Positions 1 through 6,437 of a stretch of 8,476 bases of DNA are shown piece by piece; the first letter of the stretch is position 1, and every line of letters starts with the position of its first letter. The notes under the pieces were generated by a model. It was not told the DNA's origin, did not search any database, and worked only from the letters and a program-made list of their open reading frames with translations. This stretch comes from an uncultured Selenomonadaceae bacterium. Its GTDB lineage: Bacteria; Bacillota; Negativicutes; Selenomonadales; Selenomonadaceae. The position numbers and the translations under genes are program-made. The stretch lies in assembly GCA_910579115.1 (NCBI GenBank), contig CAJTSO010000064.1:1-8476 (forward strand), given 5' to 3'.

Positions 1-205
1 CCCTTCGGGCACCTCCCCTACAGGGGAGGCCATTAGACCGATTATATGTTTCCCCTCCGGCTTGACTAACTCACTTAATGCGTTCAAATGAAATGATGGA
101 CGCATTTAGTGAGTGTCATGCAGACGCCCTTAGCGATTGCCAAGCGTAGCGATGGCAGAGCTTAGGGAGTCGCACTTCGCAACCACCTCCCCTACAGGGG
201 GGAGC
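1..205. repeat. Composite palindromic intergenic repeat
   Basis: Non-coding stretch built from nested dyads. The motif CACCTCCCCTACAGGGG occurs twice in direct orientation, at 10-26 and 184-200; the first copy is itself a hairpin (CCTCCCC/GGGGAGG). Between them lies a long stem-loop: arms 69-83 and 100-114 match over 14 of 15 bases and are extended past a 2-base bulge by TGAC (63-66) pairing with GTCA (115-118). A second imperfect stem follows, CCCTTAGC near 128-135 with GCTTAGGG near 160-167, around GCC/GGC pairs. I see no credible reading frame. The organisation (palindromic modules bounded by a repeated G/C-rich hairpin, sitting just after an operon terminator) fits a dispersed non-autonomous repeat such as a MITE or REP/BIME-type element. 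The left limit may lie outside the window, and copy number elsewhere is unknown. Confidence 0.6.
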
Positions 206-214
206 AGCTTGTGG

Positions 215-248
215 AAAAAGGGACTGTGAAAAATCACAGTCCCTTTTT
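215..248 (-). terminator. Rho-independent terminator of the glp-type operon (bidirectional)
   Basis: A perfect 15-bp inverted repeat (AAAAAGGGACTGTGA at 215-229 with its complement at 234-248) encloses a 4-base loop. Read on the minus strand it is a G/C-rich stem followed by a T-run and starts 18 bases after the stop codon of the DUF1667 gene, so it should end that operon. The A-run on the other side makes it able to work in both directions. Confidence 0.9.
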
Positions 249-265
249 ATATTCATCTTATTCTA

Positions 266-637
266 TTACGCCATCTGCATATCCCTGGCGGCCACGATAT
301 CCACACCGGAGCCCAGGATATTCTTTACGATAACATCTCCCGCCTTTATGGGGGCAGTGACCTTGACGGAACGCAGGGCCGCCGCCGAGGCCACGATGCC
401 GGACTTCGGCAGCTTGGCCGCAGATACCACCGGCAGAAGGGCCAATCTGCCCCGCTTACACTTTACAGTGCCGGTAAGCATACGCATGGGAGTCGTCAAC
501 TCCTCCCGGGCGTACTGAGCGCCCCGGGGACAGTTATTGCCGGTAACGTCGGTGACCGTTCCATTCTCAAGGGTAGCGGTCAGCTGACAGCCCATAGGGC
601 AGGTTATACAGGTAAGTTCAACTTTTTCTACAGCCAT
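266..637 (-). CDS. DUF1667 small Cys-motif protein of the glycerol-3-phosphate dehydrogenase operon
   Basis: Cytoplasmic protein of 123 residues with no signal or membrane segment. The N-terminus has a CxxCPxGC motif (C10, C13, C17) and a further CPRG motif (C36), a pattern like the iron-sulfur binding head of molybdopterin oxidoreductases, so a metal or Fe-S cluster is likely. The rest is a small beta-rich domain typical of DUF1667. Such proteins are usually encoded last in a three-gene set with two FAD oxidoreductases, as here, and are presumed to be an electron-transfer or cluster subunit of the glycerol-3-phosphate dehydrogenase complex; the exact role is not established. Start choice: a GTG at 646 overlaps the upstream stop, but GAGGAG at 651-646 lies 8 bases before the ATG at 637, the ideal Shine-Dalgarno distance, so ATG 637 is preferred. 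The gap to the upstream stop codon is 5 bases, implying co-transcription. Confidence 0.88.
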   Translation of the reverse strand: MAVEKVELTCITCPMGCQLTATLENGTVTDVTGNNCPRGAQYAREELTTPMRMLTGTVKCKRGRLALLPVVSAAKLPKSGIVASAAALRSVKVTAPIKAGDVIVKNILGSGVDIVAARDMQMA

Positions 638-642
638 GTTTA

Positions 643-2016
643 TCACTCCTCAATGCCTACGGTAATGTCCCCCTTCAGGAGCTTTGCCTTGTCGGCCGGA
701 ATTTCTACGGCAATCATTTCGCTGGGCTTGGCAATCAGCAGCGGACGGCTAAGGATTACCTCGCCGCCGCACTTAACCAGCAGCTTTACCTTCTTCATAG
801 GCTTTGTCACCCGCATGAACAGGCGGATCCCCTCGGCCGCTGCTTCCCCCGCGGGAAGATTTATCTTCTGGGGCACGCAGGTACGGACAGCGTTTCCCGT
901 AATCACCGACAGGCTCCGCTCCACAGCCGCCAGCTTGCCCTGCGCCAACAGGGCGGCATACTTTCCGGCAATCTCCGCCTCGTCGCTGACGAAGTCCACC
1001 AAATCGTGAACGTGAACCACGTTACCGGCGGCGAAGACACCTTCCTTATCGGTCTGACGGTGCTGGTCAACAACGGGGCCGGAGGTCAACGGATGAAGGC
1101 TGATGCCCAGTCCCCGGCTCAGCTCATTCTCCGGGATAAGACCAACGGAAAGGAGTACCGTGTCACAGGGAATATCAAATTCGGTGCCGGGTACCGACTG
1201 CATCTTTTCATCAACCCTGGCCACGGTTACCCCGGTGACTCTGTCCGTGCCCTTGATATCAACGATGGTATGAGCCAGGAACAGCGGTATATTGAAGTCG
1301 TCCAGACACTGTACCATATTGCGGGTCAGGCCATTGGAGAAGGGACAGATTTCAAGAACGGCCTTGACCCGGCAGCCTCCATTGCCCCAGTCGTTGTCAA
1401 TGTCCGAGGGAGAGGCGTCCTCAGGCCCACGCTTTGTAGAGGAAGACGGTTTCTTTTCGGAAATGTTGCAGCCTTCCAGACTCATGCGGCGGGCCATGAT
1501 GAGCCCGATGTCGCCGGAGCCGAGGATGACAACTTCCCGACCTGGGAGGTAGCCCTCGATATTTACCATGCGCTGGGCTGCGCCGGCGGTGAATATCCCG
1601 GCCGGCCGGCCGCCGGGGATCCGGATGGCTCCGCGGGTACGCTCACGGCAGCCCATAGTGAGAATGACCGTCTTCCCCCTGATCACTACGGTGCCCAGCT
1701 CCGGACTGATGGCCAGGACGGATTTGTCCTCCCGAACCTCGAGAACCATTGTATTGGTGAGGATCTGCACCTGGGGCAGGTCCTTTACCAGCTCGTAGCA
1801 GCGCTGGGCGTAGCCCGGGCCGGTAAGCTCTTCCTTGAAGTGATGGAGTCCGAAGCCGTTGTGAATGCACTGCTGAAGAATGCCGCCGGTTTCCCGGTCC
1901 CGCTCAAGGATGAGCACGGAGCCCGCCCCGTTTTCCACGGCGCTGTGGGCAGCAGAGAGTCCGGCGGGGCCGCCGCCAACGATAATTATATCGTAGAGGT
2001 CCTTTATTTCAATCAT
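643..2016 (-). CDS. NAD(P)/FAD-dependent oxidoreductase, second subunit of the glp-type operon
   Basis: Pyridine-nucleotide-disulfide-type flavoprotein of 457 residues. An FAD-binding Rossmann motif GGGPAGLSAA is at 14-23, an NAD(P)-binding motif GSGDIG at 166-171, and the second FAD contact (GVFAAGN) at about 326-332. Cysteines occur at C50 and C123 (MGCRERTRG), positions commonly retained in this family. It probably passes electrons between the dehydrogenase subunit and NAD(H) or another carrier; the direction in vivo is not evident from sequence. It starts 1 base after the upstream stop, with AGGAG about 10 bases before the ATG, so it is translated from the same transcript. Odd feature: residues 184-215 are a hydrophilic, Ser/Pro/Asp/Lys-rich segment not expected in the fold. 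Removing it rejoins LEGC to RVKAVLEI, the normal helix-to-strand run of the NAD domain (see separate entry). Frame, motifs and C-terminus are otherwise intact, so it is probably functional. Confidence 0.9.
   Translation of the reverse strand: MIEIKDLYDIIIVGGGPAGLSAAHSAVENGAGSVLILERDRETGGILQQCIHNGFGLHHFKEELTGPGYAQRCYELVKDLPQVQILTNTMVLEVREDKSVLAISPELGTVVIRGKTVILTMGCRERTRGAIRIPGGRPAGIFTAGAAQRMVNIEGYLPGREVVILGSGDIGLIMARRMSLEGCNISEKKPSSSTKRGPEDASPSDIDNDWGNGGCRVKAVLEICPFSNGLTRNMVQCLDDFNIPLFLAHTIVDIKGTDRVTGVTVARVDEKMQSVPGTEFDIPCDTVLLSVGLIPENELSRGLGISLHPLTSGPVVDQHRQTDKEGVFAAGNVVHVHDLVDFVSDEAEIAGKYAALLAQGKLAAVERSLSVITGNAVRTCVPQKINLPAGEAAAEGIRLFMRVTKPMKKVKLLVKCGGEVILSRPLLIAKPSEMIAVEIPADKAKLLKGDITVGIEE
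1372..1467. other. 96-bp in-frame insertion, possible mini-element, inside the oxidoreductase gene
   Basis: This segment encodes residues 184-215 of the oxidoreductase. It is flanked by an exact 7-bp direct repeat, GCAGCCT, at 1372-1378 and 1468-1474, so removing 96 bp restores a continuous gene. The length is divisible by three and no stop is introduced. It contains small dyads: GAGG/CCTC at 1412-1422 and CATTG/CAATG at 1380-1402. The encoded peptide is strongly hydrophilic and probably disordered, and it falls in the surface turn after the first helix of the NAD-binding Rossmann fold, where an insertion is structurally tolerable. The 7-bp repeat could be a target duplication or chance. An alternative is a lineage-specific loop that arose by ordinary expansion. 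Confidence 0.5.
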
Positions 2017-2017
2017 C

Positions 2018-3466
2018 TCAGTAGATCTCCTGTTCTTTGTCGTAATAAAGGAAGGAGCCTTCCCCGTCTTTTCTGATTTCCGTTACAGGCAAATGAAGCT
2101 CACGGGCCAGGATAAGCGCTACCCGGGGGCCGCAGAAGCCCCCCTGGCACCGGCCCATACCGGCGCGGGTGCGGCGCTTCACGCCGTCCACCGTCCTGGC
2201 TCCGCAGGGCCGATGGATTGCATTGCAGATTTCCTCTTCGGTAATGGTTTCGCAGCGGCAGACGATCAGACCGTAACGCTTGTCTTCCTGAATCAGCTTC
2301 TTCTGCTCTTCCATGGTCATCTCCCGGACAACCGGACGGGGGGGACGTCCCTTCTTGTACTCTGCTTTTTCCTTTGCCCCCAGATCCTCTGCCACCATGG
2401 CGGCAATTTCCCGGCCGATAGCCGGGGCCGAAGTGAGTCCGGGGGACTGAATACCGGCTGCCTGGTAGAGTCCCTTTACCCTCTCGGAACGGCCGATGAT
2501 GAAATCACCGGTGCTGGAAACGGCCCGGAGACCGGCAAACTGGGTAATGGCTGCCCCCAGGGGGATATTTTCGACAATCTGCCTTGCTCCGGCAATGATT
2601 TCGTTCATGCCCGGCGCGCTTACGGACAAGTCGTCTTTACTGCCGGTGTCATTGGCATTGGGGCCAATGAACACATTGCCGTGGGTAGTTCCGCAGACGA
2701 GAATACCCTTGCTTGTGGCGGAGGGTACCGGGAAGATAATTCCCTTGACAAGATTTTCCTGAGCCGTCTTGTCAAAGAGGATGTATTCCCCCTTCCGGGC
2801 CCTGATGGTAAAGGAGTCGTCCCCGGCGAGAGCAGAAACCTTGTCGGCGTACACGCCGGCGGCATTCACCACGGTCTTTGCCTTCAGCTCCCCCTGCATG
2901 GTGCGCACCAGGAACCCGCCCTCTGCCTGGGGGGTGATTTTGATAACCTCGCAGTCCCGGACTATTTCTGCCCCGTTTTCTACCGCATTTTCCGCAAAGG
3001 CCGCCGCTACGTCGAAGGTCCAGCAGATACCGGCGGTGGGGGCAAAGAGCGCTGCCTTGATTTTTTCGGTAACGTTCGGCTCGGCTTCCCGGAGCTTTTC
3101 ACCGCTGACGATTTCCAGCCCGGTAACCCCGTTTGCTTCGCCCCGGGCTTTCAGCCCCTCAAGGACGGCGATCTCCTCATCGGTCCTGGCCACCACATAG
3201 GAGCCTGTCCACTTGATATCAAGGTCAAGCTCCTTCTCCAGCTCATGATAGAGAGCATTGCCCTCTACATTCAGGCGGGCCTTGTTGCTGCCGGTGGGCG
3301 CATCAAAGCCTGCATGAAGGATGGCGCTGTTTGCCTTTGTGGTTCCCATTGCGATGTCGGGAGCTTTTTCCACCAGCATACAACGCAGGTTATACCGGCT
3401 GAGATATGACAGGATCGCCGTACCGGTGACACCGCCGCCAACGACGACAACATCTACTTCTTTCAT
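2018..3466 (-). CDS. glpA: Glycerol-3-phosphate dehydrogenase-type FAD oxidoreductase with C-terminal BFD [2Fe-2S] domain
   Basis: Protein of 482 residues, first gene of the operon. The N-terminal DAO-type FAD domain begins with the dinucleotide-binding motif GGGVTG at 10-15 and the conserved TTKANSAILHAGFD run at about 42-55, and continues to the C-terminal FAD contact around 335-350 (QAAGIQSPGLTSAPAIG). After a basic linker (about 370-395) there is a BFD-like [2Fe-2S] domain with C403-x-C405 and C440-x4-C445. This is the layout of the anaerobic-type dehydrogenases annotated as GlpA in Bacillota and Thermotogota; a related activity on another 2-hydroxy acid (LhgO-like) cannot be excluded. 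The probable reaction is glycerol 3-phosphate to dihydroxyacetone phosphate, with electrons passing through the cluster to the next two gene products. A strong purine-rich ribosome site (AAGGAGAGGGGAG) precedes the ATG at 3466. The leader contains repeat copies A and B, and copy B supplies a good promoter. Confidence 0.85.
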   Translation of the reverse strand: MKEVDVVVVGGGVTGTAILSYLSRYNLRCMLVEKAPDIAMGTTKANSAILHAGFDAPTGSNKARLNVEGNALYHELEKELDLDIKWTGSYVVARTDEEIAVLEGLKARGEANGVTGLEIVSGEKLREAEPNVTEKIKAALFAPTAGICWTFDVAAAFAENAVENGAEIVRDCEVIKITPQAEGGFLVRTMQGELKAKTVVNAAGVYADKVSALAGDDSFTIRARKGEYILFDKTAQENLVKGIIFPVPSATSKGILVCGTTHGNVFIGPNANDTGSKDDLSVSAPGMNEIIAGARQIVENIPLGAAITQFAGLRAVSSTGDFIIGRSERVKGLYQAAGIQSPGLTSAPAIGREIAAMVAEDLGAKEKAEYKKGRPPRPVVREMTMEEQKKLIQEDKRYGLIVCRCETITEEEICNAIHRPCGARTVDGVKRRTRAGMGRCQGGFCGPRVALILARELHLPVTEIRKDGEGSFLYYDKEQEIY

Positions 3467-3483
3467 CGTTTCTCCCCTCTCCT

Positions 3484-3525
3484 TATAATGCCATTGTTCA
3501 AAAGATTCCTGTTAGCATTCAACGA
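3484..3525 (+). repeat. Intergenic repeat copy A (truncated)
   Basis: It begins TATAATGCC and ends TTAGCATTCAACG, matching both ends of the fuller copies at 7154-7228 and 5831-5905, but about 17 bases of the first hairpin are missing. It lies in the glpA leader just before the ribosome binding site, in the opposite orientation to copy B. The two copies could fold back on each other through CATTCAACG (near 3515-3523) and CGTTGAATG (near 3677-3685). Confidence 0.55.
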
Positions 3526-3660
3526 CGGTGAAGATATCAGCTCCACCATGTCAGCTAATGCAGCAGAACCCGCCGCTTGCCAGATTGAAGCGGTGGATAT
3601 CTTTTTAGTTGTTACCAGCGCGTTCCGTGCCGTTTCTGACATTCACACCGGCTCACTGCA

Positions 3661-3689
3661 ATTATAACGGCAGGGCCGTTGAATGCCAA
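3661..3689 (-). promoter_or_regulatory. Predicted promoter of the glp-type operon, inside repeat copy B
   Basis: On the minus strand, TTGGCA (3689-3684) and TATAAT (3666-3661) are separated by 17 bases, 11 of 12 matches to the sigma-70/sigma-A consensus. The spacer holds the AACGGC/GCCGTT dyad, a possible operator. Transcription would start near 3654 and give a leader of about 190 bases before glpA. Regulation by a protein bound at the dyad is inference. Confidence 0.65.
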
Positions 3690-3733
3690 TAGGCAGAAAT
3701 TGTTTTACAAATTTCTGTCCGAAAAGCGTTAAT
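3661..3733 (-). repeat. Intergenic repeat copy B
   Basis: Minus-oriented copy with both hairpins of the family: CAGAAATT/AATTTCTG (3694-3701 with 3710-3717) and AACGGC/GCCGTT (3666-3671 with 3675-3680). The conserved core between them reads TTGGCATTCAACGGC on the minus strand and ends in TATAAT. It fills the space between the end of the penicillin-binding protein gene and the glpA leader. There is no T-run, so it is not a conventional terminator for the upstream gene. Confidence 0.75.
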
Positions 3734-3749
3734 CGATCCTTCAGAGGTT

Positions 3750-5765
3750 CTAATCCTGCTGCTCATAGGGAGCTACCTCCGGATTCGACTGGGCTGGCTG
3801 TTCAGGCTCAAAGATCACCTCCACCTTCAGGCCCTTTATCTGTATCGTACCGGGGACAGGCCTCTGGCTCACCGCCACCCCTCGTCCCCGGGGAGCCAGG
3901 ACAAAGCCTGCCGCCTCCACCGTAAGCTGAGCTTCCGCCGCATCCATTCCGGAGACATCCGGCACCCGGCTCTCCTGACGAACCTTCGGGGCGGCGGGGG
4001 TTCCCCCGGCCACTCCGGATACCATGTCCAGAGGATTGCTGGAGGGCCCTATATGAAGATAGCGGAACAGCTGGGTAAATATCTGCCCCGCCACCGGAGC
4101 CGCGATCTGACCGCCGTAATATATGCCGGAGGGGTCATCGATCATGACATAGACAACGAGCTCCGGATCCTCTACCGGGGCAAAGCCGCAGAAGGAAGCA
4201 ATGTAATGGCCGTCCATATAGCCCTTGCCATATTCCTGAACCTTCTCGGCCGTACCGGTTTTACCGGCGATCCGGTAGCCCTCAACATAAGCCTTGTGAC
4301 CGCCGCCGGTGGCCACTACCTGCTCCAGCATATTGATGAGAGCCTTATCCGTCATCGAAGTGATGGCCCGCCGCCTTTCCTTTGGCTCCGTTTCCATGAC
4401 AACGGTCCCGTCATTTTTCTCTATCCGCTTGACGATGTAGGGGCGCATCAGCCGCCCATCATTGGCAATAGCGCTGATGGCGTTTACCAGCTGCAGCGGA
4501 GTTACCGTTACGCTATGTCCAATAGCCATAGTGGCAATTTCCGGGTCGTGCATATCCTTTTTATCGTAAAGCAAACCTTCCTCGTCACCGGCCAGCTCAA
4601 TGCCGGTGTGCTCGCCAAAGCCAAAGCGGTAAGCGTACTTCAGTAGGTTGTCCGCTCCCATCTCAAGACCGACCAGGGCAAAGCAGGTATTGATGGATTT
4701 CCTTACAACATCCGTAAAAGTTACCGTTCCAAAGCTCTCCTCGTTCCAGTTCATTATGGTTCTGTCAGAAACTTTGACGACGCCCGGATCTTCAAACACC
4801 CGGTTCGGGGTAACGATCCGTTCTTCCAGCGCCGCCGCCGAAACCACCGCCTTGAAGGTAGAACCCGGCTCATACAGATAGGAAACCGCCCGGTTCCGCC
4901 AACGGTCCGCCGTACTGTCCTCAAACCTATTTGGATTGAAGGCAGGTCGGTTTGCCATGGCTAAAATCTCACCGGTCTTTGGATTCATGACAATGGCAGT
5001 GGCCGCCATAGGCTTGACATCCGCCATCACCTCATCCAGAGCCTGCTCCACGATAAACTGTATCGTGGAATCAATGGTCAGAACGACTTTTTTCCCCTGA
5101 CTTCCGTCGTAGTGGGGCGTATCGTGAATGGAATCAAGAATGGGATTTCCGGTGGCCTTGTCGGTCTTTATGAAAATTTCCCGCTTGTCGCCCTTCAATT
5201 CATTGTCAAAGGCGCTCTCTATCCCATACAGACCCTTGTCGTCAGTTCCCACGAAGCCAAGAATATGCGCCGCCAGCACATCGTTGGGATAGAAGCGCTT
5301 CGGTTCATCGTTGAAGCCAAGGCAGTTGTAGTTCTCCTCATTGATGAGATTCTGCACTGCCCGGTACTCCGTGTCGGTCAAAAAGTGCTTTACCCACACG
5401 AAACCGCCCCCCTCATCGATACACTCCAAGATTTTCTCCTCCTTGAACCCGATGAGTGGAGCCAGCTTTTTGGCTACATCCCTTGAATCCTTAACATTAT
5501 TGGGATCTATAAACAGAGACTTCATTATCAGAGTTACTGCCAGCTCCCGTCCGTTGCGGTCAACGATGGCCGCCCTGGGGGTCTGGCGCATCCACTCGCT
5601 TCCGGCGGTCTGATTCACCAGATTGGCAAACTCCGCCCCCTTGACAATCTGTATGTAAAAATACCGGCCTGTGAGCACCGCCAGCGCAATCCACATCAGC
5701 CCCACCACGATGGCTATGTTCTGCGCCGCCACTCTCTGACCATCATGCCGTTTCTCTCTTGCCAT
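3750..5765 (-). CDS. Class B penicillin-binding protein (PBP2/SpoVD/FtsI type) with C-terminal PASTA domain
   Basis: Peptidoglycan D,D-transpeptidase that cross-links stem peptides outside the membrane. Numbered from ATG 5765 it has 671 residues: a short basic cytoplasmic start, one membrane segment at about 16-36, a dimerisation domain (about 55-210), and a transpeptidase domain (about 245-570) with all three catalytic motifs, S302-TFK, S357-IN and K502-TG. One PASTA repeat follows at about 599-654, then a Gln/Pro-rich tail. The open frame extends to a TTG at 5777, but GGAG at 5775-5772 sits 6 bases before the ATG at 5765, which is therefore preferred. PASTA-bearing members in Bacillota are division or spore-cortex synthases of the SpoVD/PbpB group. 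These usually sit in the division and cell-wall cluster next to ftsL and murE; here none of those genes is adjacent, so FtsI, SpoVD or an accessory role cannot be separated. No terminator is visible after it. Confidence 0.93.
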   Translation of the reverse strand: MAREKRHDGQRVAAQNIAIVVGLMWIALAVLTGRYFYIQIVKGAEFANLVNQTAGSEWMRQTPRAAIVDRNGRELAVTLIMKSLFIDPNNVKDSRDVAKKLAPLIGFKEEKILECIDEGGGFVWVKHFLTDTEYRAVQNLINEENYNCLGFNDEPKRFYPNDVLAAHILGFVGTDDKGLYGIESAFDNELKGDKREIFIKTDKATGNPILDSIHDTPHYDGSQGKKVVLTIDSTIQFIVEQALDEVMADVKPMAATAIVMNPKTGEILAMANRPAFNPNRFEDSTADRWRNRAVSYLYEPGSTFKAVVSAAALEERIVTPNRVFEDPGVVKVSDRTIMNWNEESFGTVTFTDVVRKSINTCFALVGLEMGADNLLKYAYRFGFGEHTGIELAGDEEGLLYDKKDMHDPEIATMAIGHSVTVTPLQLVNAISAIANDGRLMRPYIVKRIEKNDGTVVMETEPKERRRAITSMTDKALINMLEQVVATGGGHKAYVEGYRIAGKTGTAEKVQEYGKGYMDGHYIASFCGFAPVEDPELVVYVMIDDPSGIYYGGQIAAPVAGQIFTQLFRYLHIGPSSNPLDMVSGVAGGTPAAPKVRQESRVPDVSGMDAAEAQLTVEAAGFVLAPRGRGVAVSQRPVPGTIQIKGLKVEVIFEPEQPAQSNPEVAPYEQQD

Positions 5766-5830
5766 CCTCATCTCCAACCCGCGGCAGCTTCCGCCCCCGG
5801 CCTGTAAAAGCCGACACCTTTTTCTATTTG

Positions 5831-5905
5831 ATTATAACGGACCCTGACCGTTTAATGCCATTAAGCAGGAATTGACCGGCAATTCCCTGAATGCCTGCAT
5901 TATAG
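5831..5905 (-). repeat. Intergenic repeat copy C
   Basis: Complete minus-oriented copy. Read on that strand it runs from TATAATGCAGGCATTCAGGG, through a GGAATT/AATTCC hairpin (5868-5873 with 5881-5886), to an AACGG/CCGTT hairpin (5836-5840 with 5848-5852), and ends in TATAAT. Together with its flanks it makes up most of the leader of the penicillin-binding protein gene. Confidence 0.75.
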
Positions 5906-5927
5906 CATGGAATAATGAAACTTTCCA
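5899..5927 (-). promoter_or_regulatory. Predicted promoter of the penicillin-binding protein gene
   Basis: On the minus strand, TGGAAA (5927-5922) lies 17 bases before TATAAT (5904-5899), and the latter is preceded by TGC, giving an extended -10. The -10 is the upstream edge of repeat copy C, whereas the -35 is unique sequence. A second, weaker pair lies at the other end of the copy (ATGGCA 5861-5856, TATAAT 5836-5831, spacer 19), closer to the gene. Confidence 0.5.
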
Positions 5928-5982
5928 TCATTACCAGCCGGTTGGTTCCTCTTTTCTTCCGGGCAACCCTGAAAAAAATTTC

Positions 5983-6011
5983 TTGTCTTGCGGCCTATTA
6001 TGTGCTAGAAT
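5983..6011 (+). promoter_or_regulatory. Promoter of tRNA-Gly
   Basis: TTGTCT (5983-5988) and TAGAAT (6006-6011) are separated by 17 bases, with the -10 ending 15 bases before the mature tRNA. The placement is right for a monocistronic tRNA transcript. Confidence 0.7.
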
Positions 6012-6026
6012 GATTTAGTAAGTTTT

Positions 6027-6100
6027 GCGGGCGTAGTTCATCGGTAGAATGAAAGCTTCCCAAGCTTTAGAGGGGGGTTCGACACCCCTCGCCCGCTCCA
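6027..6100 (+). tRNA. tRNA-Gly (anticodon CCC)
   Basis: The 74-base gene folds as a full cloverleaf: acceptor stem GCGGGCG/CGCCCGC, a 4-bp D stem with a GGT-containing loop, anticodon stem AAAGC/GCTTT with loop TTCCCAA (anticodon CCC, reading GGG), a 4-base variable region, and a T arm with TTCGACA loop. The discriminator base is T, as expected for glycine, and CCA is encoded at 6098-6100. The loop edges are themselves complementary, so the anticodon arm is a longer palindrome than usual (AAAGCTT/AAGCTTT). It has its own promoter and terminator and no neighbouring tRNA. Confidence 0.96.
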
Positions 6101-6180
6101 TGGATATATCGGGGATTGTGCGTTTTGCCTGTTTTACTTGTCGCTTGCACCGCTCCGTTGATGAAAATGCAATATTTCAA

Positions 6181-6215
6181 AAATATCCCCCGGCATAACC
6201 GGGGGATATTTTTTT
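6181..6215 (+). terminator. Rho-independent terminator after tRNA-Gly
   Basis: A perfect 13-bp stem (AAATATCCCCCGG at 6181-6193 with its complement at 6199-6211) closes a 5-base loop and runs into a T-tract through 6215. It lies about 80 bases beyond the tRNA and should end its transcript. The A-run on the left also allows function for minus-strand transcripts arriving from the nuclease remnant. Confidence 0.88.
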
Positions 6216-6437
6216 AGCTATTGACACGGCTTCATATAAATCCGTCAGCCGCTCGCCTTAATCTTTCCTTGGAAGCGGGAACTTTCGGTAAATTATGCCA
6301 TAGGGAATATTACATTTTCTCTTTTGAATCATTTCTTTCAACGGTATGTCATGCCCGCTATTTTAACCGCAATCACGGCCGCCGTCTCAAACAGAGTAAT
6401 TTTCTCTCTTCCTATGAAGTTGTTCACCTTTCCGCCG
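6216..6437. other. Gene-free stretch with possible decayed coding sequence
   Basis: No intact gene, RNA or terminator is evident. On the minus strand a frame reads HDIPLKEMIQKRKCNIPYG and continues, through a single TAA, to GERLTDLYEAVSIAKK before entering the terminator. Another frame just after the nuclease remnant reads VNNFIGREKITLF and on for 29 codons. These resemble coding remnants but match no family I recognise, and no ribosome site is well placed. Confidence 0.25.

Noticed and set aside
643..646. GTG at 646 as the start of the DUF1667 gene
   Set aside because: The Shine-Dalgarno GAGGAG directly abuts this GTG, leaving no spacer, whereas ATG 637 has the correct 8-base gap.
1006..2076. 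356-codon plus-strand open frame, and another of 438 codons at 2093-3409
   Set aside because: Both are antisense shadows of well-supported flavoprotein genes in a G/C-rich region and have no family signature.
3690..3720. Hairpin after the penicillin-binding protein gene as a rho-independent terminator
   Set aside because: The stem is A/T-rich and no T-run follows on the minus strand; it is hairpin 1 of repeat copy B.
6221..6240. TTGACA followed by TATAAA as a promoter
   Set aside because: The spacing is only 8 bases, far too short, and no -10-like hexamer sits 16-18 bases after TTGACA.
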